DNA of 64,000 bases. It comes from an uncultured Clostridia bacterium (GTDB lineage Bacteria; Bacillota; Clostridia; Christensenellales; DTU072). Under the pieces are notes generated by a model. That model ran no database searches. It saw nothing but the letters and a program-made list of their open reading frames with translations, and was not told the origin of the DNA. A program made the position numbers and the translations under genes. The DNA lies in NCBI GenBank assembly GCA_946621465.1, contig CAMOOO010000005.1, positions 62,001 through 126,000 of the forward strand, written 5' to 3'. Shown piece by piece: positions 35,651 to 48,600 of the stretch. The first letter of the stretch is position 1; each line of letters starts with the position of its first letter.

Positions 35651-37603
35651 ATGCAAAACAAATACTATATTACGACCGCTATCGCCTACACCTCGGGTAA
35701 GCCCCACATCGGCAACACTTACGAGATCGTTCTGTCCGACTTTTTGGCCCGTTTCAAACGTCTGCAAGGGTACGACGTTCGCTTCCAGACCGGAACGGAT
35801 GAACATGGTCAAAAGATTGAGGAAAAGGCAAAAAAGGCAGGGAAATCACCCAAACAATACGTTGACGAAGTCGCTGCCGAAGTGAAAAAGATTTGGGACT
35901 TGATGAACACGTCCTACGATCGTTTCATCCGTACAACGGATGAAGATCACGTAAAAGCCGTCCAGGATATCTTCAAAAAGATGTACGATAAGGGCGACAT
36001 TTATAAGGGGTCGTATAAGGGTTGGTATTGCACCGAATGCGAGTCTTTTTATACGGAAAGTCAGGTAGTGGACGGCAAATGTCCCGACTGCGGAATGGAA
36101 GTCAAAACTGCGGAAGAGGAGGCTTATTTCTTCAAAATGAGCAAATACGCCGACCGCCTGCAAAAGTATTATGACGAAAATCTCGACTTTATCGTGCCGC
36201 TCTCCCGTAAAAACGAGATGGTCAATAACTTCTTAAAACCCGGTCTACAGGACCTGTGCGTTTCCCGTACCTCTTTTAAATGGGGTATCCCCGTGACTTT
36301 CGACGACAAACACGTCGTTTACGTATGGTTGGACGCTCTGACCAACTATATCACTGGACTTGGGTACAACGCTGACGGCAACCATGGCGACCTCTATAAA
36401 AAATACTGGCCTGCCGACGTCCACGTCATCGGAAAGGACATCGTACGTTTCCACACAATTTATTGGCCCATTTTTTTGATGTCTCTCGATCAGCCTCTAC
36501 CTAAACAGGTGTTTGGTCATCCCTGGCTTTTGCAGGACGGTGGCAAAATGTCCAAGTCGAAAGGGAACGTCATCTATGCAGACGACCTTGTCTCCATCTA
36601 CGGAGTAGATGCGGTACGCTATTTCTTGCTTTTGAAAATGCCCCAGGACAACGACGGCGTCATCAATTGGGATATCGTGACCGATACGGTCAACGCCGAC
36701 CTTGCCAACGTCTACGGTAATCTCGTCAATCGTACCGTTGCCATGACGAATAAGTATTTCGGTGGGGTCATTAAAAACGAAAACGTCGTTGAAGAGGTGG
36801 ACGAAGACCTCAAAAAGGTGGCAACGTCCGCCTATGAAAAAGTATGCAAATTGGTGGATGAATACAGGATTTCAGACGCCCTCAACGAGGTGTTTGCGCT
36901 CTTCCGCCGCGCCAATAAATACATTGACGAAACCATGCCGTGGGTGCTTGCAAAGGACGAAAGTAAACGTGGACGCCTTTCCACCGTACTTTATAACCTG
37001 TCCGAAGCCATTATTATCGGTACCTGCCTGTTAGAAAGTTTCCTTCCGGAAACGGCGCAGAAAGTGTACAAAGAATTCGGCGTTACCAATAGAAAAGCCG
37101 AAGAATTGTCCACCTTCGGATTGATACCGAACGGTACCGTCGTAACAGATAAACCGGAGATTCTTTTCGCCCGTTTGGACAATAAAGAAATCAACGAAAA
37201 AGTGGAAAAAATGACTGCGCCGAAAATCGAGCCTGTTGTTGAAAAAAAGGAAGAGAAAAATGAGGATTTAAATATGAAACCGGAAATTACCATAGATGAT
37301 TTTGATAAAATTGAGCTGAAAATCGGCAAAATTTTGACCGCTGAAAAAGTGGAAAAAAGCAAGAAACTGCTGCATTTTTCCGTAGACACGGGAGACCGCG
37401 TAAGGAGCATTGTCAGCGGCGTAGCCAAGTTTTTCACGCCCGAAGAAATGGTCGGAAAAGAGGTTGTCGTGGTAACCAACCTGAAACCGGCAACATTAGG
37501 CGGCGTACTCAGCGAAGGAATGATCCTTTTCGGCGAGGACGAACAGGGTCTTGTCACCGTCAATCCCGGTAGGGAGACCGTACCCGGTTCCACCGTCTGC
37601 TGA
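35651..37603 (+). CDS. metG: Methionyl-tRNA synthetase
   Basis: A 650-aa enzyme charging tRNA(Met). The ATG at 35651 is chosen because GGGAG precedes it; the open frame to 35591 runs through the promoter. It has the HIGH-type motif GKPHIGNTYE, a zinc knuckle CTECESF...CPDCG (single CxxC pairs), VYVWLDALTNYITGLGY, and KMSKSKGNVIY. A C-terminal Trbp111/Arc1p-like tRNA-binding domain (about 540-650) contains IDDFDKIELKIGKILTAEKV and NLKPATLGGVLSEGM, as in dimeric bacterial MetRS. The linker before it is Lys/Glu-rich. The stop overlaps the tatD start by 1 nt (TGATG). Confidence 0.96.
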   Translation: MQNKYYITTAIAYTSGKPHIGNTYEIVLSDFLARFKRLQGYDVRFQTGTDEHGQKIEEKAKKAGKSPKQYVDEVAAEVKKIWDLMNTSYDRFIRTTDEDHVKAVQDIFKKMYDKGDIYKGSYKGWYCTECESFYTESQVVDGKCPDCGMEVKTAEEEAYFFKMSKYADRLQKYYDENLDFIVPLSRKNEMVNNFLKPGLQDLCVSRTSFKWGIPVTFDDKHVVYVWLDALTNYITGLGYNADGNHGDLYKKYWPADVHVIGKDIVRFHTIYWPIFLMSLDQPLPKQVFGHPWLLQDGGKMSKSKGNVIYADDLVSIYGVDAVRYFLLLKMPQDNDGVINWDIVTDTVNADLANVYGNLVNRTVAMTNKYFGGVIKNENVVEEVDEDLKKVATSAYEKVCKLVDEYRISDALNEVFALFRRANKYIDETMPWVLAKDESKRGRLSTVLYNLSEAIIIGTCLLESFLPETAQKVYKEFGVTNRKAEELSTFGLIPNGTVVTDKPEILFARLDNKEINEKVEKMTAPKIEPVVEKKEEKNEDLNMKPEITIDDFDKIELKIGKILTAEKVEKSKKLLHFSVDTGDRVRSIVSGVAKFFTPEEMVGKEVVVVTNLKPATLGGVLSEGMILFGEDEQGLVTVNPGRETVPGSTVC

Positions 37604-38376
37604 TGATCGACGTACACGCCCATATCTGCGACGAAAGACTGCTGCCGGAAGCGGATACTATCGTTTCCGAGCTTGCGCAAAATAACGTATCCGCTGTCAT
37701 TGACAGCGGATTTTGTCCTGTTTCCAGTGAAATTACCGTAAAAAACGCTGAAAAGTACGATAACGTTTACGCTACCGTCGGCGTTCATCCGGAGGAGTAT
37801 CAAAAGGCGAGTAAAGAGGCTTTTTCCAGGTTCATTGACCTTTATAACAATAATAAAAAAGTGGTTGCAATAGGGGAGATTGGACTTGATTACCATTACC
37901 CGGAACTGCCTAAGGAAAAACAGTGGGAAGTTTTTGAAGAGCAGCTGCAAATTGCCGGCTCGCTAAACGCACCTGTGGTGCTACACGTCAGGGACGCGGT
38001 AGGGGACGCCTACGACATCCTGAAAAACTACTTTTCATATTTAAAAAGCGGTATTTTACTTCACTGTTACAGCGGAAGCAAGGAGATGGTAAAGCAGTTC
38101 GATAGGTTCGATTGTTATTATAGTTTCGGAGGTGCGGTGACTTTTAAAAACGCTACCGAAAAGCCGGACGTCATACGCGCCGTTCCGCCGGAAAGGCTGC
38201 TTCTTGAAACGGATTGCCCCTATATGACGCCGGTACCGTTCCGCGGACAGACGAACTATCCTAAATATATTCGCTACGCCGCCGACAAAATCGCAGAGAT
38301 ACTGGGGACTACATTTGAAAAAGTAGACTTACAGACTACGGAAAACGCAAAAAGGCTTTTCCCTCGCCTCCGGTAA
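37603..38376 (+). CDS. tatD: TatD family metal-dependent hydrolase
   Basis: A 257-aa amidohydrolase-fold nuclease. IDVHAHICDERL carries the first metal-binding pair (H-x-H), with GEIGLDYHY, VLHVRDAVGD, LLHCYSGSKEM and LLETDCPYMTPVP supplying the remaining ligands. Members have 3'-5' exonuclease or deoxyribonuclease activity. Being directly after metG and before rsmA is the classical metG-tatD-rnmV-ksgA neighbourhood of Bacillota, but rnmV is missing here. The terminator after it starts within the last codons. Confidence 0.93.
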   Translation: MIDVHAHICDERLLPEADTIVSELAQNNVSAVIDSGFCPVSSEITVKNAEKYDNVYATVGVHPEEYQKASKEAFSRFIDLYNNNKKVVAIGEIGLDYHYPELPKEKQWEVFEEQLQIAGSLNAPVVLHVRDAVGDAYDILKNYFSYLKSGILLHCYSGSKEMVKQFDRFDCYYSFGGAVTFKNATEKPDVIRAVPPERLLLETDCPYMTPVPFRGQTNYPKYIRYAADKIAEILGTTFEKVDLQTTENAKRLFPRLR

Positions 38377-38421
38377 AAATCGCAGGAGAGCGTCGGAAAA
38401 ACACGAGGGAAGCCTTTTTAT
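38351..38421 (+). terminator. Terminator overlapping the tatD stop
   Basis: The left arm (about 38349-38365, AAAAAGGCTTTTCCCTCG) lies in the last tatD codons. The right arm CGAGGGAAGCCTTTTT (38404-38419) follows the stop. The stem has a 2-nt bulge and ends in a T-run. Confidence 0.7.
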
Positions 38422-38449
38422 CTTTTGTACCCCATTCGCCTGTCCCTTT

Positions 38450-38477
38450 TTGTAAAGGGGGCGATCTTTAGTACAAT
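38450..38477 (+). promoter_or_regulatory. Promoter of rsmA
   Basis: TTGTAA (38450-38455), 16-bp spacer, TACAAT (38472-38477), then a short leader with GGAGG at 38509-38513, 6 nt before the TTG start at 38520. Confidence 0.65.
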
Positions 38478-38519
38478 ATCAGTATACGTCCTTTTACGAG
38501 GAAAAATTGGAGGTAAATT

Positions 38520-39347
38520 TTGGAATATCAGACGGGACCTTTTAACGGCTTTCGGTTTAACAAAGCTCTCGGGCAGAACTTTTTGACCGATAAAAACCTT
38601 CTTTCCGCTATCTGCGACGACGCGGAAATAACCGCCGAAGATACCGTTGTTGAGATCGGAACGGGCGCAGGGACGCTGACCGAAGCCATCTTAAATACCG
38701 GTGCGTTCGTCTATACTTTCGAGGTTGACAGCCGTCTTGAACCCTTGATTTCAGAGCGATTACAGGGCCATTCTAAATATAAATTAACCTTTTTTGACGT
38801 CCTGAAGATGTCTGACGAGCAGTTTAAGGAGATTTGTCCCGGTCCGTTCAAAGTTGTCGCCAATTTGCCGTATTACGTCACCACTCCTCTTATCATGCGA
38901 TTTTTGGAAAGCGACCTTCCTTGCCGCAGTTTGACCCTCACCGTCCAAAAGGAGGTAGGGGATCGGCTCTGCGCCAAAGAGGGCACTGCCGACTACGGCG
39001 CTGTCACCGTCGCGGTGCAATCCTATTGCGACGTTTCCGTAAAACGGATCATTGACAGGCGAATGTTTTACCCGGCGCCGAAAGTGGATAGTTGCGTCGT
39101 CACCCTCACCATGCACGATAACAAATTCGGGATCGCCGACAGAGCATTATTCCGCAGGACGGTAAAAGCCGTCTTTTGCGCTCGTCGTAAAACGCTTGAA
39201 AACAATCTCAAGTCCGCTTTCGGATTTACGAAGGAACAGTGCGAATTTATTTTCCGCAAACTGGACCTTCCCCCGATGATCCGCGGTGAAAAATTATCGG
39301 TAGCCGAGTTCGTCTCTCTTACGCAGGCAATTTCCGAGCTTCTTTAA
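38520..39347 (+). CDS. rsmA: 16S rRNA dimethyladenosine transferase
   Basis: A 275-aa SAM-dependent enzyme (KsgA) that dimethylates two adjacent adenines near the 3' end of 16S rRNA. The start is a TTG, well supported by GGAGG at 6 nt. It has GQNFLTDKNLL, the SAM-binding loop VVEIGTGAGTLTEAI, the catalytic NLPYYVTTPLIMRFL (N-L-P-Y), and the late FYPAPKVDSCVVTL. Length is normal. It is transcribed alone from the promoter at 38450-38477. Confidence 0.95.
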   Translation: MEYQTGPFNGFRFNKALGQNFLTDKNLLSAICDDAEITAEDTVVEIGTGAGTLTEAILNTGAFVYTFEVDSRLEPLISERLQGHSKYKLTFFDVLKMSDEQFKEICPGPFKVVANLPYYVTTPLIMRFLESDLPCRSLTLTVQKEVGDRLCAKEGTADYGAVTVAVQSYCDVSVKRIIDRRMFYPAPKVDSCVVTLTMHDNKFGIADRALFRRTVKAVFCARRKTLENNLKSAFGFTKEQCEFIFRKLDLPPMIRGEKLSVAEFVSLTQAISELL

Positions 39348-39455
39348 GCCCACCCACCCGTCCCACAATCCTAAAAATAATTTTTTTCCGTCCCTTTTTC
39401 GACCCGAAAGGGCAAAAAAACCTTTAAAAAAATGTAATTTTTTATAAATCCCCCC

Positions 39456-39639
39456 TTGACAGCGGAAACTTCCCGTGTTAGACTGAGTATGAAGAAGTAG
39501 GGACTAAATTTGTCCCCATACGCGCGAGAGCGCACAGTGAACGCATACAGACGCAATTGAACATAACCAGACCAACCTCTTATTTGCCTAATAAAACGGC
39601 ACAATCGCTTCGGTCGACCGGGACCGGAAGGAGAGCATT
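39456..39639 (+). promoter_or_regulatory. Promoter and structured leader of the 4,273-aa protein
   Basis: TTGACA (39456-39461), 17-bp spacer and TAGACT (39479-39484) give a strong promoter. The leader is about 150 nt and contains a GGGAC/GTCCC hairpin (39500-39516), a GCGC-GAGA-GCGC hairpin with a GNRA-type loop (39522-39533), and a 10-bp palindrome CGGTCGACCG (39611-39620). AAGGAG (39628-39633) lies 6 nt before the ATG. The long structured leader contrasts with the near-leaderless first giant. Between rsmA and this promoter (39348-39455) there is only an A/T-flanked CCCTTT/AAAGGG hairpin. Confidence 0.7.
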
Positions 39640-42600
39640 ATGAATAACGATTTTGAGAATCAACAAACGATGACCGAACCTGTCGGTGAATTGCTTGTTA
39701 AACGCAAACGGATCAGCGCTGACGTCATTCTGCTGGTTTTTATCTGTTTGCTTGTACTACTTTCGCTAACAACGCTCACTTTTTTGAAATATGGGTCCGA
39801 ACAGGTACTCACCGGTGACTTGGCTTTTGCGGAAGAAGAACAAAACACCGACAAAATCTTCTCGGTAGGTCTGCAAGAGGACGACAGTCAATACGTTGTC
39901 GTCTACAACGAGGAGGACGGTTACGTTCAGTACTCTTCGTCTGAAGAGGAACAACCGCAAACACTCCGCAACGAGTTCGCCGAGGACGTCCTCAATTACG
40001 CCGTGGCGCAAAGTTTCGACGATGAGACGGGTCTACTCGAGATAGACTACTACGATCATGATGAAGAGGGCAATATCATCCTCAACACCATCGGCGATCC
40101 GGTTGTTCTCCATTATAGCAAGGTGTGGCCTGCCGGCAGTATCGGTCATATCGAAGTGGATATGGACAAATTGCTCGGTCTGACCGGAGAAGAGACGGAA
40201 GAGGAAGCTCTGGATAAAATGCTCGCAAATAACGCCGCCTATGCTGCCCAGACCGGTTCGTACGGTTGGGGTCCCGGTACCAGTAACGTCTATCGTATGT
40301 GGAACCGTGACGGCAACCAATCGGTCGGTACTACGCAGTTCCAGGTCGTAAGTAACGCCTCCGTCAGCCACAGCAGCAGCGGTGGTAACGGTTCCGGGTG
40401 CGACGCTTATTGCTATTACTACGCCAGTCTGAACGGCGTACAGTGGCGTCGATGGTGTAACAACTGGGTCGCTTACGGTCGTTGTACTTACGGTCAGAGC
40501 GGTAGCGGTTCTTCCGGCTATTACAGAGATATCAGAATCGGTTGGATGGGAAGCGCCGCCTATGGTAACGATAGCGGTACCGGTTGGCGTAACGGCTCCG
40601 GTACTACGTATACCTTCTTTATAACCGGTCACGGTCACAGTAACAGTACCGGTTCTTGCTCCGGTAGTAGCGTTTCGGTAGGTATCTCCAGTATCTATAT
40701 GTATTTCTGCCATACCAATGGCAACGAATTGAAAATCAGCTCGGAAACCTGGACCAAAACGTGGGCGAACTATCGTTCGGCGCAACAGGTTTCCGTACAA
40801 TATTATTCGAGGATCGACTATATTCGCTATTTCTATATGCAGTATTCCACCTCTTCCAGCGGCGACTCTTGGGTCCAGACCACCTACGACGGCGCTCAGT
40901 ACAAAGTATGGAATACACAGTACGCACTGCGAAAGAACTCGGGTAACTGTTACAGTAACATATACGTCTACGCCGACGACCAAGCCTATTGGACGTCGGG
41001 TAAAACCTATACCGGTTCTACTCTCTATATCGACAACTACGCGCCGGTAGCTTACAGTAGCAGTACGTTCAGACTGAACAACTCCACCTCTTCCGGAACT
41101 AACGTTATGCAGAGTTCCAGCAACACGCAGGCAACAGTCTACACAGCGCAGACCATTGCGTCTACCTCTACGACGCTGTACCTGTTCCAATCGCTGGGTG
41201 AATTCACCGCTTGGTCTAACCGTAGCGGTATTTCCGGTATGTCCGGCGGTAACGCAAAAGTATGGGCTACCAACAGTCAAAACGGTGTAACCGTTAACTT
41301 CTCCAACACAGGCACCGTCCACACCGGTTCTTATTACTGGTGGCGTGGCGCCGTTTCTGCAAACAACGCCAACGGATGCTGGACGGTATACGCCAAAGAC
41401 TACGTCGGCAATCAACGTACCCTGGTCAGCAACTTCTGGATCTCCTGCGTCGACTGCGAGGCGCCTGTCTCCGACAACAACTTTACCGTTCACAAAGATA
41501 ACACGAAGAGCAATGCCGGCACTTATTGGACCAGCGACGATACGGCATGGAACAGTTATAACTGGGCATCGGCGCCGCTGTACTGCTACATGTCCTTCTA
41601 TGACAGGATCGGTACCTCTATCACCAATACAACCAACCTGGCCAACATCTATCAGCACTGCGGATTAAATACCGCCACGCTGAAGTTCTTCTATAACGGA
41701 AAATTGTACGTCTGCACCGCCGCGGTTACTGCGAGCGGCGGCGGAACCAATATTACCAACTACGTTGGTATGAGCGATCGTAATAAGAGAGGAAAGAGCT
41801 CCACGAACTATATGCGGTGCTACGTCTACTTCTACATGCCCTATGACTACAGAAACGTATGGACGGCATCCGATAAAAAGACGCAAGGCTTCACTCTTTC
41901 TATCAACGACTATGCCGGACACACCACAACGGTAACCATTAATAGTACGGCATTCTCTAACTTTAAGATAGACACCGTTGCACCACAGGTGCAATCGGTT
42001 ACCGTCAGCGGTGGTACTGCGGAAAACTCCTATACGGGCGGCAATCCGGTCATAACTATAAAGGCGCAGGACTTTGCCAATACGTCCAGCTCCATTTCCG
42101 GAAACACCTACTGCAACAACGGTTCCGGACTGAAAGCTATCTATATCTATAACGTAGACCCGAGAAGCAACCGTACCGTTTCTCCGGTAGCCACGCTCAC
42201 AAGTAACTCCGGCGGCACTGCCCTAGCTGCGACCTCTGCCGGTAACTCGGCGCAGCAGACCTTTACCTGGACTGTCAGCGGCAACTGGGATAGCTATAAT
42301 ATATCCGGCGCCACCAATAAAGATCCCTGGTTCTACGTCGTTGCCGTCGACTGGGCGGGCAACCGTTCGGATGCCTATAACGGGTATAACAACACCACTT
42401 TATCAAAAAACAGAACGCAGAATAACACCAACTATAAGTCCATTACGGCACCTTATGCCTCGGCGGGATACCAATGGACCGCTTATTACAAAACGCCGGA
42501 CAGCACCACCGTCAACGGTACCAATTGCATCCGCGTCTATCGTGATACCTTCACTCCCGTTGTCCGCGTTTATACGGACGCCAACTGCACCGCGGCGAAC

Positions 42601-45600
42601 TGTATCGCCAGTACCGACGGTACCAACAGTTCTACCGTAACGTACTATTATCAATGGGAGAAAATCACTTCCAAAACTCTCTACGTGCAGGTAATTTGCG
42701 GCTCCTCGGGCGGTCAGTTGAAGGTGAACGGTGCTAACGGCGGTACGCCTAACAGCGGACAAATAACGCACTATCGATCGAACGGATTATCCTACTCCGG
42801 TTCGCCCGGGCGCGCGACATATACAAAGTTTACTGTCAGTCTCACCACACCCGGTGACATCAATAATACCATTTACTTTGCCGGAAAGACGAAGAATTCG
42901 GCGACCGTTACCATTAAAACGAGGATGGATACCTCTTTGCCGACCATAAACCTACTTGGATTCAGCAACGGTACGAGGGACGCTTCTACCATAGGCAATG
43001 CCTGGAACGCAACGGAAGCAGGTCTGACCAGCAATTGGACGGGCAGTAGCTACTACGCCGTCTTTAAGATATCCGATACCTATTCCGGACTGAGTACCTC
43101 TTCTTCGGCTACGATCAGTTACGGTAAAAATGGTAACGCTACGACGCAAACGACGCAGAGTAAGTACACCTTTATCTTTACCTATTCCTACACCGATTCC
43201 GCCGGAAAAACGCACATTTACACCAAGACGACCAACGGCGTGATGCAGTATTTTGGCAATAATTATTACGTGCAGGTGAAGGTGTTCGATCCGCTGGATA
43301 TGCAAAATATCACCAATAGCGGTACGTACAGGGATGATAAAGGCAATAACCGAACCTTCCTCAGTGGCGGTCTATACGATATTACGCCGGGTACCTACCT
43401 GCATTATACCTTTAAAGCCAAAGACTTTATCGGTAATGAAAACACCTATACCACGAAGAGCGGATTGGGGACGAAGGATAGCAACGGCAATACCACCGAC
43501 CTCGTCTATAAGGCCGACCCGTTCCCCGTTGATCTGACGGTCAATACCTATACCGTCGCAAGTAAAACGGACTTCGACGCCATGGTCTCGGCTAAAGCAA
43601 TCAACAGTAAAGCCGTAGGCTACACAGGCGGTTGGACAAAGGCGTACGTTCTCATTCGCATCACCATTGTACCCGGACTTAGCAACACGGGCAGTTCTCT
43701 CGGATACAGGGATATAGATAATAAGACGGGGGCTTATAGTTACAGTAGCGGCAGTATCGGCGTTACACAGCTCGTCATTTCTCAAAACAAAGAGGAGTGG
43801 TGGTACTTTACGCCCGGAACGCGCGCATTGCAATTGGAAATGAAGGCTGCCAGCCAGACGAAGAACAAGACGACGGCAGGACGCGCTCCGGTCCCGCCCG
43901 AGACTATGTCCGGCAACATCGAGATCCGGCAGGACAATACCCCACCCGTTCTCAGCGCGGCGTTCTTTGCGACCACCAGTACGGTAACGTCGCTGAGCGA
44001 CTCCAATATCGTCATGTACTACGACTATATCGGATCGAGCTTCTATTTGAATAAAACATATTCTAAAAAATACAACGAATCGGAAAAATTCATCTGGACG
44101 GACGCTAAACTCTATCTATATATGATTGTTTCCGACTGCGTCAACGGTCTGAACGGCTCGGGCGTATGCCAAAGCAATCTTTCGGAGACCGGCTACGGCG
44201 CGGTCAATTGCGACTACTACGTCACCACCTACTCGAGTGCAAGCGATAACGTCGGTACGCGTTCAAAAACGACGGACAGACTGGTTGCTCGCACTCTGAT
44301 CGACAACAACAGTAAAAAATACCTCTATCGCAGTTCCAACGCATCCAATCCTTATTACGGGTACGTTTCTACCGGCGATACCAGCCAGTGGGATTTCTCG
44401 GTAACCGATACGCTTGGCAATAAAATAACCGGCAAAATCGGCGGATTCAGTACAGCCGGCACCAACACGGTAACCAATCAATCGGTTGTCGCTCATAAAA
44501 TGTTCCCTGTGGTAGACAGCATCGTTCCCACGGTTGCCTTGACCGGAACCCACCCCGTTAAGTACTCTGACGGAACCACTTCTACCGAAGGTAGTTACAC
44601 CGGCGACGTCAACGGAACTAAGGTACTGCGCGGATGGTTTGAGAACAAAGAATACTATACGCAAACGACGGAACTCCAGCTGAATTTCAGCATAACGATT
44701 GGTATTTCCGGCTATAAACTGTATTTAAGAAAGCGTGACTTTAAGAAGAGCCTTTCCAGTGAGACGGGATTGACCTCCTTGTCGCTAAGCACGAAGGGCA
44801 ACGTTTTACCCGACAATTATAACTTCAGCGCGAACGGCTGGGGATACTTTAACAATAATAGCACTTGGACGCTAACCAATACGTCGCAAGTAACTTACAC
44901 GCCGGATGCATCGCTGACGAGGGTACCGACGCAGACCAATAACTTCTTAGTCAAAGGAGAGACCATCAAAAACCGCTTCGATCTACTGATCGTCAGCGGA
45001 ACGGGCAAATACTATCTTATCGAGATGGGCGACGTCCTCATGGATAACGCGGCACCGGTTTTCTATAATAACGCCACCTTCTTCTCGATGGCAAGAGACA
45101 CCGACGAAGCAAGCGGCGGCGTGGTCGATTTTAACCTTGTCAGAAACGGAACTTCTACCATACCGAAAACCCTTCTTTGGTCCAACACCGTTGCCGACGA
45201 GTACACCAACGGTAAGGTCTATTGCTATTTTGCAATAGAAGACCTCGGTATCGGCGTCGACGACAACACGGTTAAAGCCAACGGCATCAAACTAACTAAG
45301 CTGACCGTCAATAACCTCCGCGTCGTTACCATCGGCGGCGTCCCGACCAAGATCGTTTGGTTCGACAATCTGTATACCCAGGTCACGCTGAACGCTTCGG
45401 CAACGAACGGTTGCTATGCGGTGACAATTAAAAAATCCAACGGCTCCAGTATGTCGGTTGCGACCGATATAACCTACGGCAGTCTGAGCAGTACAGCGGT
45501 CAGCCAGGGAACGACGTCACTGACGTACTACAGATACCTTGCTTCCAGTTCGGGATCTTTCCAACCGACCGCAGCCGACCGACTCGGTAAGACGATGTCT

Positions 45601-48600
45601 TCGTCCACGACGCCCAGCTATGCGCCTCTTATCGACGCCAACGACGTTTCCATTACCGTCAATATGTACAACTATCAGAATGCCAACGGCGATGCCGTGA
45701 ACAATCAGGTCAGCTACAAAGGTAACAACAACGGCGAAGAGGTCTTCACGCGCACCAAAGTGGACGTGGAGATCACCGTCAAATACGGTACCAGCGGATT
45801 CGGATTGTTTACCATTCAGCAAAAGGATATGTGGGACGATACCTCTCGTCATACTTTGTATGCCACGAAAAATTACAACGTATATTGTCCCACGATCAGC
45901 AAGAGCGGCAGCTACGTTCTACTTCGCTACTATGACGCGACGACCGATAAGTTGACCAATAAAACGTTCAATACCAGTCCGTATATCATCAACTACAATT
46001 CCACGACGAACACCATCGAACCGGTTGTATCGGGCAATAAGAACTATTGGAAGGTTAACGGCGTAGTCACCGATATCGAGATCAACAGCAACAGATACTC
46101 CGGTGTCATTGATAAGAAGATCAAGATCGCTATCACCCCGGGAACGGTCAACAGCACACAATTGACCTTCACTTTGCCTGCGAATAACAACTGCAAAGAC
46201 GAATACAAATACTCTTTCCAGAACGGCGTAACCAGAGTTTCCACCATGACCAGAAGCGGCAACCTGCCGTCCATCTGCACGACGAGTAACACCAAATACG
46301 TCTATATGGATACGGAGGCACCCGTTATCGACACCAATTCCGGTACCTACAAGGCGATCGCCGAAGCGACCTCTTATAACCGCTTTGCAAAACTTCTCAG
46401 CGTTGGTATCGCAGATAACTTCTCGATGGGTAAAGCCGTAGAAGTAGGTAAATTAATCGACAACGTTAAGCTATCCTGGAAGGGCGGCAACGGTTGGAGC
46501 AAAGGCTCGGCTTGGATGTTGAACGATTACAGAATGCTCAGCGACTCTACCGGTGACGGACTGTATAGGCCCACCGCTATAACCTATAACGGTGACAGCA
46601 ATACTTACACGCGTACAAGCCTTGTTTATTGCGAATATAACGCCGAGTACACCATTACCGCCGTGGATAAAGCGGGTAACAAGACGGAAGTAACATTCAC
46701 TCCGAAGATCGACACCGTCCAATCGACCATTACCTCGTTAAGGTACGAGACGTACAACTCGGTGACCGGGCAATGGGATGAATATGTTCCGGGCAACTGG
46801 GCGCAGAATAAGATCAAGATTATCGGAAGGGCTACCTATGGTAGAAGCGGCTTTATACTGCAAGCACGCAACAACTACAACGGCACCTTTACCGAATCCA
46901 ACTGGAAGACGCTCGCCAAAGGAATAGCGTATACCACACCGGAGGGCGGCAACATAGATCAAGACGTCAATACGGTGAAGTTCGAGATCATTTTGGCGGA
47001 AGACGAAACGGCTTACTTCCAATACTACAATCTGCGGATTTTGAGTAATGCGGAATATTATGAGATGACGAACGGCGCCAGCGTCAATAACGCCGGAACG
47101 TCGATGTCCATCAGCCGTCCCGATTTCGTCGACGCCGGCGGTAATAAGAGTGTGCCGACCAAAGTTGGTAACTACTACTTAGTAGGTAACATTTTCTCCA
47201 ACATCGCTTTCAGCGGTTCTAACAACGTCGGTTGTCTGAAAGTAGACAAAGTCACGCCGGGTATCGACGTGTCGGTGTCTTCTTCGCAAGAACTGTACGG
47301 TGGCAAGACGGGCAACGTGTGGGTATGCTCTTCGGATAGTACCTACTACGTCAACGAAAAAGTCGACCTCGCGTTGACCACCGATCATACCGCCGATCCG
47401 ACCGAACTGAACTACGCCAGCGGTAACGTGTTCTATTACACCACCGATCTTGGCGCAAACGTCAACGATTACTCCAAGTGGGTCTGCCTCAAACCGAACG
47501 GGAACAGATACGCTTACGCGAACGGATCGTTCAGTAACAATTTGCAAGAGTCCGACAGTTCGGTGGTGTTTACCATCGTCAACGTCACCCACGCCAGAAC
47601 GGGTTCTTCGTACGCCGTTGGGTTCACCCTTTCTCTCTGCACCTCTCAAAACAACTTTGCGTATAAGTTCTACGTTGTGTCCGGTGCAGGAAAATTCAGC
47701 GAAGTATTCACCGTCAAAGATATCCGCATTGATATCAATACGCCCACTATTTCGGTAGCGGCGGTAGACAGTTACGAAGAAATTCCGCTCGCACCGACCG
47801 GACAATATAAACTTGTCGGCGCAACCAACTACAACAGCGCTACCTATGAGGTCAAGAGATATTCCCTCGTTTCCAATACCGTTGCCTGGACGAAGAAGAA
47901 CACCGTCATTATGAAAGTGGAGATCGGTAACGTCGGGTACAGCGGCGCCAAACTGTATTTACAAGAAGCGCTCAAAACTTCGACAAACTACGTCGATCAG
48001 ACGGGTTATGTGGAATATTACAGCATGACCTATAACGACTTCTTAGCGCAGAGAGACAGCGGTACGGGACTGGTCGTCCTCTATATCGCCATCAATCAGA
48101 ACGGTGACAGACGGTTTACCATCAAAGCCACCGAGAACGCCGTCAACAGAAAGACCGGCACGCACAAAGAGTCGGATGAAAACACCAGTTATATTAAGAT
48201 TGACAACAGTACCCCCGTTCTTTCGGTGGCGTCCATTACCAGCCAGACTTCGGGCGGACAGAGCGGAAAGGCCGCCAACTGGAACTATGCCGGAAGCGGC
48301 GATAAATGGTACGTCGAAGACGTAAAAGTCAAACTGAAAGCGGGACTTGTGGAAAAGGTCAACGGCGAATACACCTATCGCGCCGCCAAACCGTACAGTG
48401 GATTTAAGGTTTACGCCGCCAGAGTCTCCTATATCGACGACAACGGAAGGTTAAATACCACATCCGATGCGGACCTGAGCTGGATGGAAGTCAGCACGAT
48501 GGGCGAGGACACCAACCGCGACCGCGTGTATACCATAACCGGACTGATTATCCAGGGTACCTACCGCTTTAAGGTCGTTTCCAACTCCGGTATGGAGTTC

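Noticed and set aside
40033..41658. 541-codon minus-strand open frame opposite the giant gene
   Set aside because: Same reason: low-complexity antisense of a repeat-rich gene with no ribosome site or motif.
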